A stretch of 5,883 nucleotides of DNA from an uncultured Desulfomonile sp. (GTDB taxonomy: Bacteria; Desulfobacterota; Desulfomonilia; Desulfomonilales; Desulfomonilaceae). This document shows, in pieces, positions 1 to 5,110 of the stretch; the stretch's first letter is position 1; each line of letters begins with the position of its first letter. The stretch is taken from NCBI GenBank assembly GCA_937915285.1, contig CALDNG010000029.1, forward strand, positions 1-5,883, written 5' to 3'. The notes under the pieces are model-generated. The model was given only the letters and a program-made list of their open reading frames with translations, did not search any database and was not told the DNA's origin. Position numbers and translations under genes: made by a program.

Positions 1-673
1 AAGCAAGCGCCGTCTCATAGCGGTGATGGCAATATGCAATGAATAGACTCCTGGACTCAAAACCATCAATAATCGCCTTGATAGCATTCTCATCTTCTAT
101 CAACCAGGTGCGATGGGTATTTCCATTACGGTCAACCGTCACCTGGTCGGGTTTTCGGTCCATGAACGGCGCATATATGCCGTAAATTTTGCCCTCTTCG
201 TCATCGAATAGAGAGTGAATCGGGGTGAAGTTGGCCCTGCATGCCTTCAGCAGTTCGAGCTGGTCTTTCTTGGGGCCAAGGTAAGTCTTTTCATGAGGCA
301 ATACCTTACCTTTTCCGTAATCATCGACACTCACCACAGCCACTATCCCATCGAGCCTTTTGATTCCACCATCGGGCTGTTCGAAATCCATCTGATAGAT
401 GACTAAAGCAGGCTTGGCCAGCCGTACGAGAACACCCTCCTGCATCCATTGCAACAGCGTTGATGCAGCCCGTGTGTGTTTGTTGTTGAGTTCGTTATCA
501 TCCTCAAACTGATTGCCCAATACTAACCTGATGATGTTGTAGGGGTGAGACTGATAAAAAGCCTTTTGCTCCGCCGGCGAAATGACGTCGTATGGAGGTG
601 TTATGAGCTTGGCCAGCTCATCAGTGAGTTTGTTACCATACTTCACTACCGGAAATGCTTTGATTTGAGCCAT
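1..673 (-). CDS. DUF1015 family protein, N-terminal half, cut by the window edge
   Basis: The frame is open from an ATG at 671-673 to the left edge and gives 224 residues without a stop. Family members are usually about 400 residues, so roughly half is present. Recognisable DUF1015 blocks are a TPPYDVISP segment at residues 25-33, PYNIIRL at 44-50, a VLPHEKT...GPKKDQL block at 124-139, and a HHRYETAL block at 216-223. AAGGA lies 7 bases before the ATG and supports this start. The biochemical role of the family is not established. The usual DGHHR motif recalls the GHHR/GxxR motif of ParB- and SerK-like proteins, but that link is my inference. In this copy the two residues before HHR are Y214-C215 instead of the usual Asp-Gly (see findings). 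The neighbouring ligase is on the same strand but ends at its own terminator, so this gene is probably a separate transcript. Family assignment is confident; function is unknown. Confidence 0.88.
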   Translation of the reverse strand, partial: MAQIKAFPVVKYGNKLTDELAKLITPPYDVISPAEQKAFYQSHPYNIIRLVLGNQFEDDNELNNKHTRAASTLLQWMQEGVLVRLAKPALVIYQMDFEQPDGGIKRLDGIVAVVSVDDYGKGKVLPHEKTYLGPKKDQLELLKACRANFTPIHSLFDDEEGKIYGIYAPFMDRKPDQVTVDRNGNTHRTWLIEDENAIKAIIDGFESRSLFIAYCHHRYETALA

Positions 674-716
674 GGGAGTTTCCTTGATATTCGAAACCGA
701 CTTGGATTTTCGCTGA

Positions 717-745
717 GCGCTAATGCAAGTCCAATAAGTTAGCGC
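717..745 (-). repeat. Inverted repeat in the DUF1015 leader
   Basis: GCGCTAA at 717-723 and TTAGCGC at 739-745 are perfect 7-base inverted arms separated by 15 bases. They fall between the candidate promoter and the start codon of the DUF1015 gene, so a transcript could form this stem in its 5' leader. A smaller stem, CCTC/GAGG at 745-748 and 754-757, lies beside it. There is no T-tract, so it is not a terminator. The function is unknown and a chance match is possible. Confidence 0.3.
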
Positions 746-761
746 CTCATAAAGAGGTGAT

Positions 762-782
762 AAGATAACCTAAAGTTATCTT
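762..782. promoter_or_regulatory. Perfect palindrome, candidate operator of the DUF1015 gene
   Basis: AAGATAAC at 762-769 and GTTATCTT at 775-782 form a perfect 8-base inverted repeat around the 5-base centre CTAAA. The repeat overlaps the transcription start (about 779) predicted from the promoter candidate at 786-815. That is a typical place for a repressor site. The 21-base symmetric form suits a dimeric DNA-binding protein. The alternative is a small AT-rich hairpin, because three more T bases follow on the plus strand, but no plus-strand gene ends here. Confidence 0.4.
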
Positions 783-785
783 TTT

Positions 786-815
786 AACATACCATGAGCA
801 AGCTTTGATGGTCAA
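786..815 (-). promoter_or_regulatory. Candidate sigma-70-type promoter of the DUF1015 gene
   Basis: Read on the minus strand, TTGACC (plus positions 810-815; 5 of 6 to the -35 consensus) is followed after 18 bases by TATGTT (786-791; 4 of 6 to the -10 consensus). The predicted start near 779 gives a leader of about 105 bases before the ATG at 673. The call is by eye only, and an AT-rich region can give such matches by chance. Confidence 0.4.
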
Positions 816-1035
816 ACAATAAAGATCGGACGTTTTCTAACTCAGCAGGAGAACGAGTGTTGTATCTGTGCTCCAAAATAACTAGCGATAACAAGAAATT
901 GGTTACATCGTAAGAACTGTCAGACCGGAGATGTAAATACCTGATTGACGTTTAAAAACAGCGGGTTGTGACCTGCGCAGGCGATTGATTTGATGAGAGG
1001 ATGAAAACATTCCGGGAAGAGACTCACGGTCTTAT

Positions 1036-1071
1036 AAAAAAGCCGGAATTCCATTTCCTAGAACTCCGGCT
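1036..1071 (-). terminator. Rho-independent terminator of the acyl-CoA synthetase gene
   Basis: On the minus strand, 11-base arms (AGCCGGAGTTC and GAATTCCGGCT; plus 1061-1071 and 1041-1051) pair with one mismatch around a 9-base loop. An unbroken T run follows at 1036-1040, extended by the last T of the stem. It lies 25 bases after the ligase stop codon. Stem, loop and T-tract are all textbook, and it separates the ligase from the DUF1015 gene. Confidence 0.9.
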
Positions 1072-1096
1072 TCTAAATCGTCTTAATCGAGCCACA

Positions 1097-2752
1097 TTAT
1101 CTCGAAAAAAGATCCTTATACGTGATTCTCATTTCGCGTTTCAGAATTTTTCCGGTAGGAGTCTTAGGCAGAGCCTCCAGGAATATCACTCCCTTCGGGC
1201 ACTTAAATGTGGCGAGTTCTCTATGACATAGATGGAGGATTTCCTCTTCGGTGATTATTTCGCCCTGTTTTGGGACGACCACAGCCGTAACCGCTTCGAC
1301 CCATTTCTGGTGGGGTAATCCGATTACTGCGACTTCCTGGACCCTTTTGTCGAGATATATTACTTCTTCAACTTCCCTGGTTGAAACATTTTCACCACCG
1401 GTTTTGACCATATCCTTCTTGCGGTCAGCCACTGTGATATAGCGGTCCGAATCCAGGATTCCGATATCACCCGAATGGAACCATCCGCCTTTCATAACCT
1501 CTTCCGTCTTTTCCGGCTCCTTGAAATACATGATGAGGGCGTGTGGTCCCCGGCCGCAAATTTCTCCAGGAACTCCTTCCCGTGTGATCTCTTTGCCATC
1601 CTCATCTTCCAGTCGGGTTTCCATATTCAGGCCACCCATGCCGGCTGAGCCAAGCTTGGTCAGGGCGTCCTTAGCCTTCAGAATTGTATGGTAAGGCGCC
1701 AGTTCGGTCTGTCCGTAATAATTATAGATCCTCGTGCCCGGAAGGCGCTCAATAAGCTCTCGGAGTATCTCGACCGGCATGATTGAAGCGCCGTAGTAAA
1801 GCTTTTTCAGACTGGAAAGATCCGTTTTATCGAAATCAGGATGCCGCAGCAAACCTATCCAGACCGTTGGAGGGGCAAAAAACATGGTTGCTTTATATTT
1901 TTCAATGTTTTTAAGTATCTGGGTTAGATCGGGACCCATGAGGATATTCGTCCCGCCAAGCCAGAAAACTGGATTCATGAAAACATCTCGTTGGGCGCAA
2001 TGGTAAATGGGTAATGCGTTAATGCTTACGTCATCCTCATCGTATTGCCCGTCGATGATAGCGCCCATGTAATGCGACATGAGCGCCTGATTACTTATTA
2101 TAACACCCTTGGGCAATGACTCGGTCCCACTGGTGTAAGTCATTTGGCAAGGGTCTTCAATATGGAGATTTGCCTCTGGCTCATCGACCGAATAGTCGCC
2201 TGCCCATTTGTCAAAGTCAATAAAACGATCACTAACCGGCTCGGACCCTGATCCCTGATTGGACCATAGCAGCGTCTTCACCGTCGGGATGTCATCCAGG
2301 ACATCTTTCACCAGGTCATAAAGAGCATCCTCAACTATGAAAACCGTGCTTTCGGAATGATTGATGCAAAATGCTATGTCCTTACCTCGCAACATATAGT
2401 TTATGGCCAGGTAAACAGCTCCTATCTTGCAGCATCCAAACCATGTCATTGCGTGATGCAAGGTGTTGTGAGCAAGTATAGCCACTCGATCATATTTCTG
2501 GACACCGATGGCCCTAAGGGCGTTTGCGACCCTGTTGCATTCGTCCTCTAACTGGGTGTACGTCAATGACTTGTCGCCAAATATGACAGCCAGCTTGTCC
2601 GGATGATGATACCGGGCGCGACGCAGCATGTCCGCAATCACCCAACGGCTAATGCCGTTATAGCGATTCATCAGGAATTCAATATTTTCCTTATTGAGAA
2701 CTTTGAACCTTTGTTTGTCTTCTTCAGACAGGGGGGGAAGAGCTGATGACAT
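1097..2752 (-). CDS. AMP-forming acyl-CoA synthetase (class I adenylate-forming enzyme)
   Basis: This 551-residue enzyme is predicted to activate a carboxylic acid with ATP to an acyl-adenylate and pass it to CoA, releasing AMP and pyrophosphate in the cytoplasm. All core motifs are present. The phosphate-binding loop YTSGTESLPKG is at residues 206-216, YNYYGQTE at 343-350, GWFHSGD at 423-429, the hinge ADRKKDMVKTGGEN at 442-455, and PKTPTGK at 529-535 with the catalytic lysine K535. Length is normal for the family. The loop carries E211-S212 where many relatives have Thr-Gly, a variant I recall from some FadD-like enzymes. There is no signal peptide or membrane segment. GAGGAG sits 8 bases before the ATG, fixing the start. 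The gene is monocistronic, with its own promoter (2831-2860) and terminator (1036-1071). The substrate cannot be read from sequence; medium- or long-chain or aromatic acids are all possible. A run of seven C near codons 5-8 is intact. Confidence 0.93.
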   Translation of the reverse strand: MSSALPPLSEEDKQRFKVLNKENIEFLMNRYNGISRWVIADMLRRARYHHPDKLAVIFGDKSLTYTQLEDECNRVANALRAIGVQKYDRVAILAHNTLHHAMTWFGCCKIGAVYLAINYMLRGKDIAFCINHSESTVFIVEDALYDLVKDVLDDIPTVKTLLWSNQGSGSEPVSDRFIDFDKWAGDYSVDEPEANLHIEDPCQMTYTSGTESLPKGVIISNQALMSHYMGAIIDGQYDEDDVSINALPIYHCAQRDVFMNPVFWLGGTNILMGPDLTQILKNIEKYKATMFFAPPTVWIGLLRHPDFDKTDLSSLKKLYYGASIMPVEILRELIERLPGTRIYNYYGQTELAPYHTILKAKDALTKLGSAGMGGLNMETRLEDEDGKEITREGVPGEICGRGPHALIMYFKEPEKTEEVMKGGWFHSGDIGILDSDRYITVADRKKDMVKTGGENVSTREVEEVIYLDKRVQEVAVIGLPHQKWVEAVTAVVVPKQGEIITEEEILHLCHRELATFKCPKGVIFLEALPKTPTGKILKREMRITYKDLFSR

Positions 2753-2830
2753 TTTTTAATCTCCTCAGGCAAGTAATTGAAAGGACTTTTAAGGATAACC
2801 CAAAACAGGTCAGCAAGAGTGTGTAAGCCT

Positions 2831-2860
2831 GTTATCCCGCTGAATGGCTAATTGTGTCAA
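2831..2860 (-). promoter_or_regulatory. Sigma-70-type promoter of the acyl-CoA synthetase gene
   Basis: On the minus strand a perfect -35 box TTGACA (plus 2855-2860) is followed after 18 bases by GATAAC (2831-2836; 4 of 6 to the -10 consensus). A start near 2824 would give a leader of about 70 bases, ending with the GAGGAG ribosome site at 2761-2766. No other candidate of similar quality was seen upstream of the ligase. Confidence 0.55.
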
Positions 2861-2946
2861 ACAAATTTTGCATTTGCACGGAGTTCACTTGAATGAATTT
2901 CGCAACTTTTGGAATTGCGGCATTACAGCGTGTCAAAAGTTTTTAC

Positions 2947-2962
2947 AGCAACCCGTGTTGCT
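2947..2962. promoter_or_regulatory. Inverted repeat 1, candidate upstream activator site
   Basis: AGCAAC at 2947-2952 and GTTGCT at 2957-2962 are perfect inverted arms around CCGT. The centre is about 114 bases upstream of the start predicted for the sigma-54 promoter, within the usual distance for an enhancer-binding protein site. Assigning it as a binding site is inference from position and symmetry. Confidence 0.45.
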
Positions 2963-2964
2963 CG

Positions 2965-2983
2965 CAGCGGCTATCAACCGCTG
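2965..2983. promoter_or_regulatory. Inverted repeat 2, candidate activator or IHF site
   Basis: CAGCGG at 2965-2970 and CCGCTG at 2978-2983 are perfect inverted arms around a 7-base spacer. They begin two bases after inverted repeat 1 and are centred about 95 bases before the predicted sigma-54 start. The stretch 2972-2984 also fits the IHF consensus WATCAANNNNTTR with one mismatch, so it may instead be a bending site between activator and promoter. Confidence 0.4.
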
Positions 2984-3006
2984 GTATTTTGATTGGTAAG
3001 AGCATC

Positions 3007-3028
3007 CAATGATTAAACCGGATCATTG
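3007..3028. promoter_or_regulatory. Inverted repeat 3, adjacent to the sigma-54 promoter
   Basis: CAATGAT at 3007-3013 and ATCATTG at 3022-3028 form a perfect 7-base inverted repeat with an 8-base spacer. The repeat ends 14 bases before the TGGCAC element and is centred near -51. That is closer than a normal enhancer site for sigma-54 and would suit a modulating or repressing protein. The arms differ in sequence from repeats 1 and 2, so a different protein would be expected. Confidence 0.4.
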
Positions 3029-3042
3029 CGCCTAGTCTGTGT

Positions 3043-3057
3043 TGGCACACATTTTGC
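3043..3057 (+). promoter_or_regulatory. Sigma-54 (RpoN) promoter of the response-regulator gene
   Basis: TGGCAC at 3043-3048 and TTGC at 3054-3057 are separated by exactly 5 bases, matching the TGGCAC-N5-TTGC core with no mismatch and with a T before TGGCAC. The GG and GC pairs therefore have the invariant -24/-12 spacing. The predicted start is near 3069, giving a leader of about 120 bases. Sigma-54 promoters need an AAA+ enhancer-binding protein, and none is encoded in the window. Three inverted repeats lie upstream. Confidence 0.82.
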
Positions 3058-3150
3058 CTCCAATTTGCATTACGAATCCTGTATTAGTCAGTCTTTTTTT
3101 GATATATTGAATGAGACGTTCCATTTTTAGACAAAATTATCTCTCGATTT

Positions 3151-3175
3151 TGAGTCGTTGATCAGATACGACTCA
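3151..3175 (+). promoter_or_regulatory. Leader hairpin abutting the ribosome site of the response-regulator gene
   Basis: TGAGTCGT at 3151-3158 and ACGACTCA at 3168-3175 form a perfect 8-base stem with a 9-base loop. The last base of the stem is the first base of AGGGAG (3175-3180), the Shine-Dalgarno of the receiver gene, 8 bases from its ATG. It has no T-tract and so is not a terminator. It could modulate ribosome access or protect the transcript end; alternatively it is a DNA site for a dimeric protein. Confidence 0.5.
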
Positions 3176-3188
3176 GGGAGCTTCAACG

Positions 3189-3623
3189 ATGAATCCGGCA
3201 AAGATCCTTTTAATTGATGACGAGGAAGGCTTTCTTGGCGCAATGACCAGACGCCTAGAAAAAAGGGGGCTTAAAACAATAACTGCATTATCCGGACAGG
3301 AGGGAATTTCCGTTCTGAAGGATAATCCGGATGTGGATGTCGTGATCCTGGATGTCAAAATGCCTGGAATGGATGGTATACAGGTATTAAAAGAAATCAA
3401 GAGACAATTCGCGGTAATTGAAGTGATAATGCTAACGGCCCATGGCACTTTGGAATCGGCAATCGAAGGCATGAAACTTGGGGCTTTCGATTATCTGATG
3501 AAACCCTGTGAAATTGATGAGTTGATGAAAAAGGTCGAAGAGGCCAAGCAGAAACGAAGAGACCATCAGCGCAGGATTCTGGAGGCAGAGGGCAAACATT
3601 TGGCTCAAACCCGGGGAGTGTGA
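3189..3623 (+). CDS. Single-domain response regulator (CheY-like receiver)
   Basis: This 144-residue protein is one receiver domain with a short charged tail. The acidic pair D10-D11, the phospho-acceptor D55 (in VILDVKMPGMDG), T83 in LTAHG, and K105 in FDYLMKP are all present, so phosphorylation by a histidine kinase is expected. Y102 fills the usual aromatic switch position. The receiver resembles those of NtrC-type regulators, but no AAA+ or DNA-binding domain follows. Residues 118-144 are a Lys/Arg/Glu-rich likely helix and a tail. It must therefore act through protein contacts or as a phosphorelay step. AGGGAG stands 8 bases before the ATG. It is the first gene after the sigma-54 promoter, and the CBS-ACT gene follows after 86 bases. 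No histidine kinase is in the window. The family is certain; the partner is unknown. Confidence 0.93.
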   Translation: MNPAKILLIDDEEGFLGAMTRRLEKRGLKTITALSGQEGISVLKDNPDVDVVILDVKMPGMDGIQVLKEIKRQFAVIEVIMLTAHGTLESAIEGMKLGAFDYLMKPCEIDELMKKVEEAKQKRRDHQRRILEAEGKHLAQTRGV

Positions 3624-3643
3624 TTTAGTCGTTTTTTAACCAG

Positions 3644-3674
3644 AAAAGCAAGCAACTCCGAGGCTTTGCTTTTT
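3644..3674 (+). terminator. Weak terminator or attenuator between the receiver and CBS-ACT genes
   Basis: AAAAGCAAGC at 3644-3653 pairs with GC-T-TTGCTTTT at 3663-3673, with one bulged T and a 9-base loop. The T run 3670-3674 is mostly inside the stem. It starts 20 bases after the receiver stop codon. The stem is A/T-rich at its base and would end transcription only partly, so read-through into the CBS-ACT gene is plausible. Confidence 0.5.
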
Positions 3675-3709
3675 CCAATCATGATACGGTTCTTGTCAGG
3701 AGGCGCCTG

Positions 3710-4390
3710 ATGTTAGTAAAAGACTGGATGAGTCGCAAGGTTGTGACGGTAAACGTCAATGACAGTATGCAGCACGGCATTAATCTTTTGATGGAACATG
3801 ACATCAGCATGATGCCAGTCATGGAGGATGGTCAGCTAGTCGGTATAGTTACCGACAGGGATTTGAAAAGAGCTTCCCCTTCAGACGCAGTAATGCTGGA
3901 TATACAGAGAATCCTTTATCTTTTATCAAAGCTGGAAGTCGGCGCCATCATGAGTCGATATCCCATCACCCTCTCTCCGGACCACACCATGGAAGAGGCT
4001 GCTGAGATTATGCTGACAAACAAGATCTCCGGCGCTCCTGTGCTCGATGACAATAAAAACATTGTCGGAATGATTACCAAGAGCGACATATTCAAGGCCA
4101 TGATGTCCCTGAGCGGACTATCCCATCGAGGGATTCAATTCGGCTTCCTGCTGGATGACAGGCCTGGATCCATCAAGGAAGTAAGTGACGTTCTAAGGAG
4201 CTTTGGGGCAAGACTGGTGAGTATACTGACTTCGTACGAACGTGCGCCTGAAGGTACACGATTTGTCTACATCAGGGTTTTCAACATAGATCGTGACACC
4301 CTTGATTTGCTCAAAGACAAGCTCAGGGAGGTGGCAAAGCTCCTCTACATTGTGGATCACCGGGAAAATTTACGCGAAATTTACTACTGA
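3710..4390 (+). CDS. AcuB-like protein with two CBS domains and a C-terminal ACT domain
   Basis: The 226-residue product has a CBS pair at about residues 1-56 and 76-130, followed by an ACT-like domain at about 140-215. Both CBS repeats keep the GhhTxxD ribose-phosphate motif: GIVTDRD at 45-51 and GMITKSD at 120-126. Adenine-nucleotide binding is therefore likely. The ACT part begins with the typical DDRPGSIKEVSDVL pattern (149-162), a fold that often binds an amino acid or other small ligand. The architecture matches AcuB, named from acetoin utilisation in Bacillus, but that function should not be carried over. No enzyme domain is present, so it is probably a sensor or allosteric partner in the cytoplasm. 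A perfect AGGAGG lies 6 bases before the ATG. It is the second gene of the sigma-54 unit and ends before a strong terminator at 4405-4455. Confidence 0.9.
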   Translation: MLVKDWMSRKVVTVNVNDSMQHGINLLMEHDISMMPVMEDGQLVGIVTDRDLKRASPSDAVMLDIQRILYLLSKLEVGAIMSRYPITLSPDHTMEEAAEIMLTNKISGAPVLDDNKNIVGMITKSDIFKAMMSLSGLSHRGIQFGFLLDDRPGSIKEVSDVLRSFGARLVSILTSYERAPEGTRFVYIRVFNIDRDTLDLLKDKLREVAKLLYIVDHRENLREIYY

Positions 4391-4404
4391 CCAAAACTGG
4401 ATTC

Positions 4405-4455
4405 CTGGCGCAGTTCTTTTCAGCCTTAAGACTTACTGCGCCAGCCATTTTGTTT
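4405..4455 (+). terminator. Rho-independent terminator after the CBS-ACT gene
   Basis: CTGGCGCAGT at 4405-4414 and ACTGCGCCAG at 4435-4444 form a perfect GC-rich 10-base stem with a 20-base loop. The T-rich tail TTTTGTTT is at 4448-4455. It starts 14 bases after the stop codon. The long loop is less usual, but stem and tail are convincing. It separates the sigma-54 unit from the macrodomain gene. Confidence 0.8.
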
Positions 4456-4578
4456 ACCAACACTAATTCGGCAGCTAGCCAGCGTATGTGATCACCCTGT
4501 CGCCCTGTGGCTGTTTTTAAGGATCAAAACGTATTACCCAGCCTCTGGAAAATGAGAATACTGTCATCGGAGGGTTTC

Positions 4579-5094
4579 ATGAAGGAAAAAATAGAGCTTT
4601 TCCATGGTGACATTACTTCATTGGTGGTCGACGCCATAGTGAATGCGGCGAATAACTCATTGCTGGGGGGCGGCGGAGTGGATGGCGCAATTCATCGAAA
4701 GGCTGGGTTCGGGTTGCTGGCTGAATGCAAAACCCTGGGCGGGTGCGAAACCGGGGCGGCAAAGATCACCAAGGGTTACAACCTTCCGGCCAAGTACGTC
4801 ATACACACCGTAGGTCCAATTTACCGTGGTGGCGCATCTGGGGAGGCCGGACTGCTGCGATCCTGCTATCGAAGTTGCTTTGAACTCGCAAGTCGGAACG
4901 GTGTTAAATCGATAGCTTTTCCATCCATTAGTACAGGGGCTTACGGTTATCCTATCCTGGATGCCTCCAAAATAGCGATTGCGGAAACCGCTTTTCAATT
5001 AGAGCGTCTTCTGGAGATCGACAGGGTTATCTTTGCGCTGTTTTCAGAATCAGACCTGGCTGTTTACAAGAAAGCGCTAGAACAAATTGCTTGA
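4579..5094 (+). CDS. Macrodomain protein, probable ADP-ribosyl / O-acetyl-ADP-ribose hydrolase (MacroD/YmdB type)
   Basis: The 171-residue protein is a stand-alone macrodomain of usual length. It is predicted to bind ADP-ribose and hydrolyse O-acetyl-ADP-ribose or remove ADP-ribose from acidic residues. Signatures are GDIT at residues 10-13, NAAN at 22-25 followed by LLGGGGVDGAIHRKAG at 28-43, KYVIHTVGP at 72-80, and FPSISTGAYGYP at 114-125. The Asn and Asp of the first loop (N25, D35) and the glycines of the second (G120, G123) that MacroD-type enzymes need are all kept. I chose the ATG at 4579 because GGAGG lies 5 bases upstream and the family typically starts with this strand. A GTG at 4507 would add 24 residues without family character. 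It follows a terminator, so it should have its own promoter, but I see no convincing one in 4456-4578. The stop is 16 bases from that of the convergent LysE gene. No ADP-ribosyltransferase partner is seen. Confidence 0.92.
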   Translation: MKEKIELFHGDITSLVVDAIVNAANNSLLGGGGVDGAIHRKAGFGLLAECKTLGGCETGAAKITKGYNLPAKYVIHTVGPIYRGGASGEAGLLRSCYRSCFELASRNGVKSIAFPSISTGAYGYPILDASKIAIAETAFQLERLLEIDRVIFALFSESDLAVYKKALEQIA

Positions 5095-5110
5095 TCTCCG
5101 AACTGTAGGG

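Larger units (their letters stand above)
674..1096. other. Intergenic region between the DUF1015 gene and the acyl-CoA synthetase gene
   Basis: This stretch of about 420 bases shows no credible coding region on either strand. Its right part (1036-1071) holds the terminator of the ligase. Its left part holds a candidate promoter, a palindrome and leader inverted repeats for the DUF1015 gene, listed separately. The middle (about 820-1030) holds nothing I recognise beyond a 10-base palindrome, CCTGCGCAGG, at 972-981. No tRNA-like or other RNA-gene fold was apparent by eye. Confidence 0.6.
2753..3188. other. Divergent regulatory region between the ligase and response-regulator genes
   Basis: About 436 bases without a gene separate two divergent genes. 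The left part holds a sigma-70-like promoter for the ligase. The centre and right hold inverted repeats and a sigma-54 promoter for the receiver gene, each listed separately. Further structure includes a direct repeat GTGTCAAA at 2854-2861 and 2930-2937; the first copy overlaps the ligase -35 box. There are also inverted arms AACTTTTG (2904-2911) and CAAAAGTT (2934-2941), and CGCAA/TTGCG arms at 2901-2905 and 2915-2919. No small ORF here has a convincing ribosome site. Confidence 0.6.

Noticed and set aside
215..742. Plus-strand ORFs of 63 and 65 codons at 215-406 and 545-742
   Set aside because: The first lies wholly antisense, and the second mostly antisense, to the DUF1015 gene, which has clear family motifs on the minus strand.
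1001..1231. Plus-strand ORF of 76 codons
   Set aside because: It runs through the ligase terminator and then antisense to the ligase C-terminus. It has no spaced ribosome site and no family character.
2731..2737. Run of seven G (C in the coding strand) near the ligase start as a phase-variation tract
   Set aside because: Seven bases is short for phase variation. The frame is intact, and the run simply encodes Leu-Pro-Pro-Leu.
2930..2941. Second TTGACA (minus strand, plus 2931-2936) as another ligase promoter
   Set aside because: No -10-like hexamer lies at 16-18 bases from it. It is noted only as one copy of the GTGTCAAA repeat.
3173..3472. Minus-strand ORF of 99 codons
   Set aside because: It is a Ser/Ile/Thr-rich shadow of the receiver gene on the opposite strand.
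4405..4444. Inverted repeat as a mobile-element end
   Set aside because: Its place just after a stop codon and its T-rich tail fit a terminator. No transposase or target duplication is present.
4507..4578. GTG start adding 24 residues to the macrodomain protein
   Set aside because: There is no ribosome site before it. The ATG at 4579 has GGAGG at 5 bases and matches the usual family start.
4657..4998. Minus-strand ORF of 113 codons
   Set aside because: It is antisense to the conserved macrodomain coding region and has no recognisable motif.
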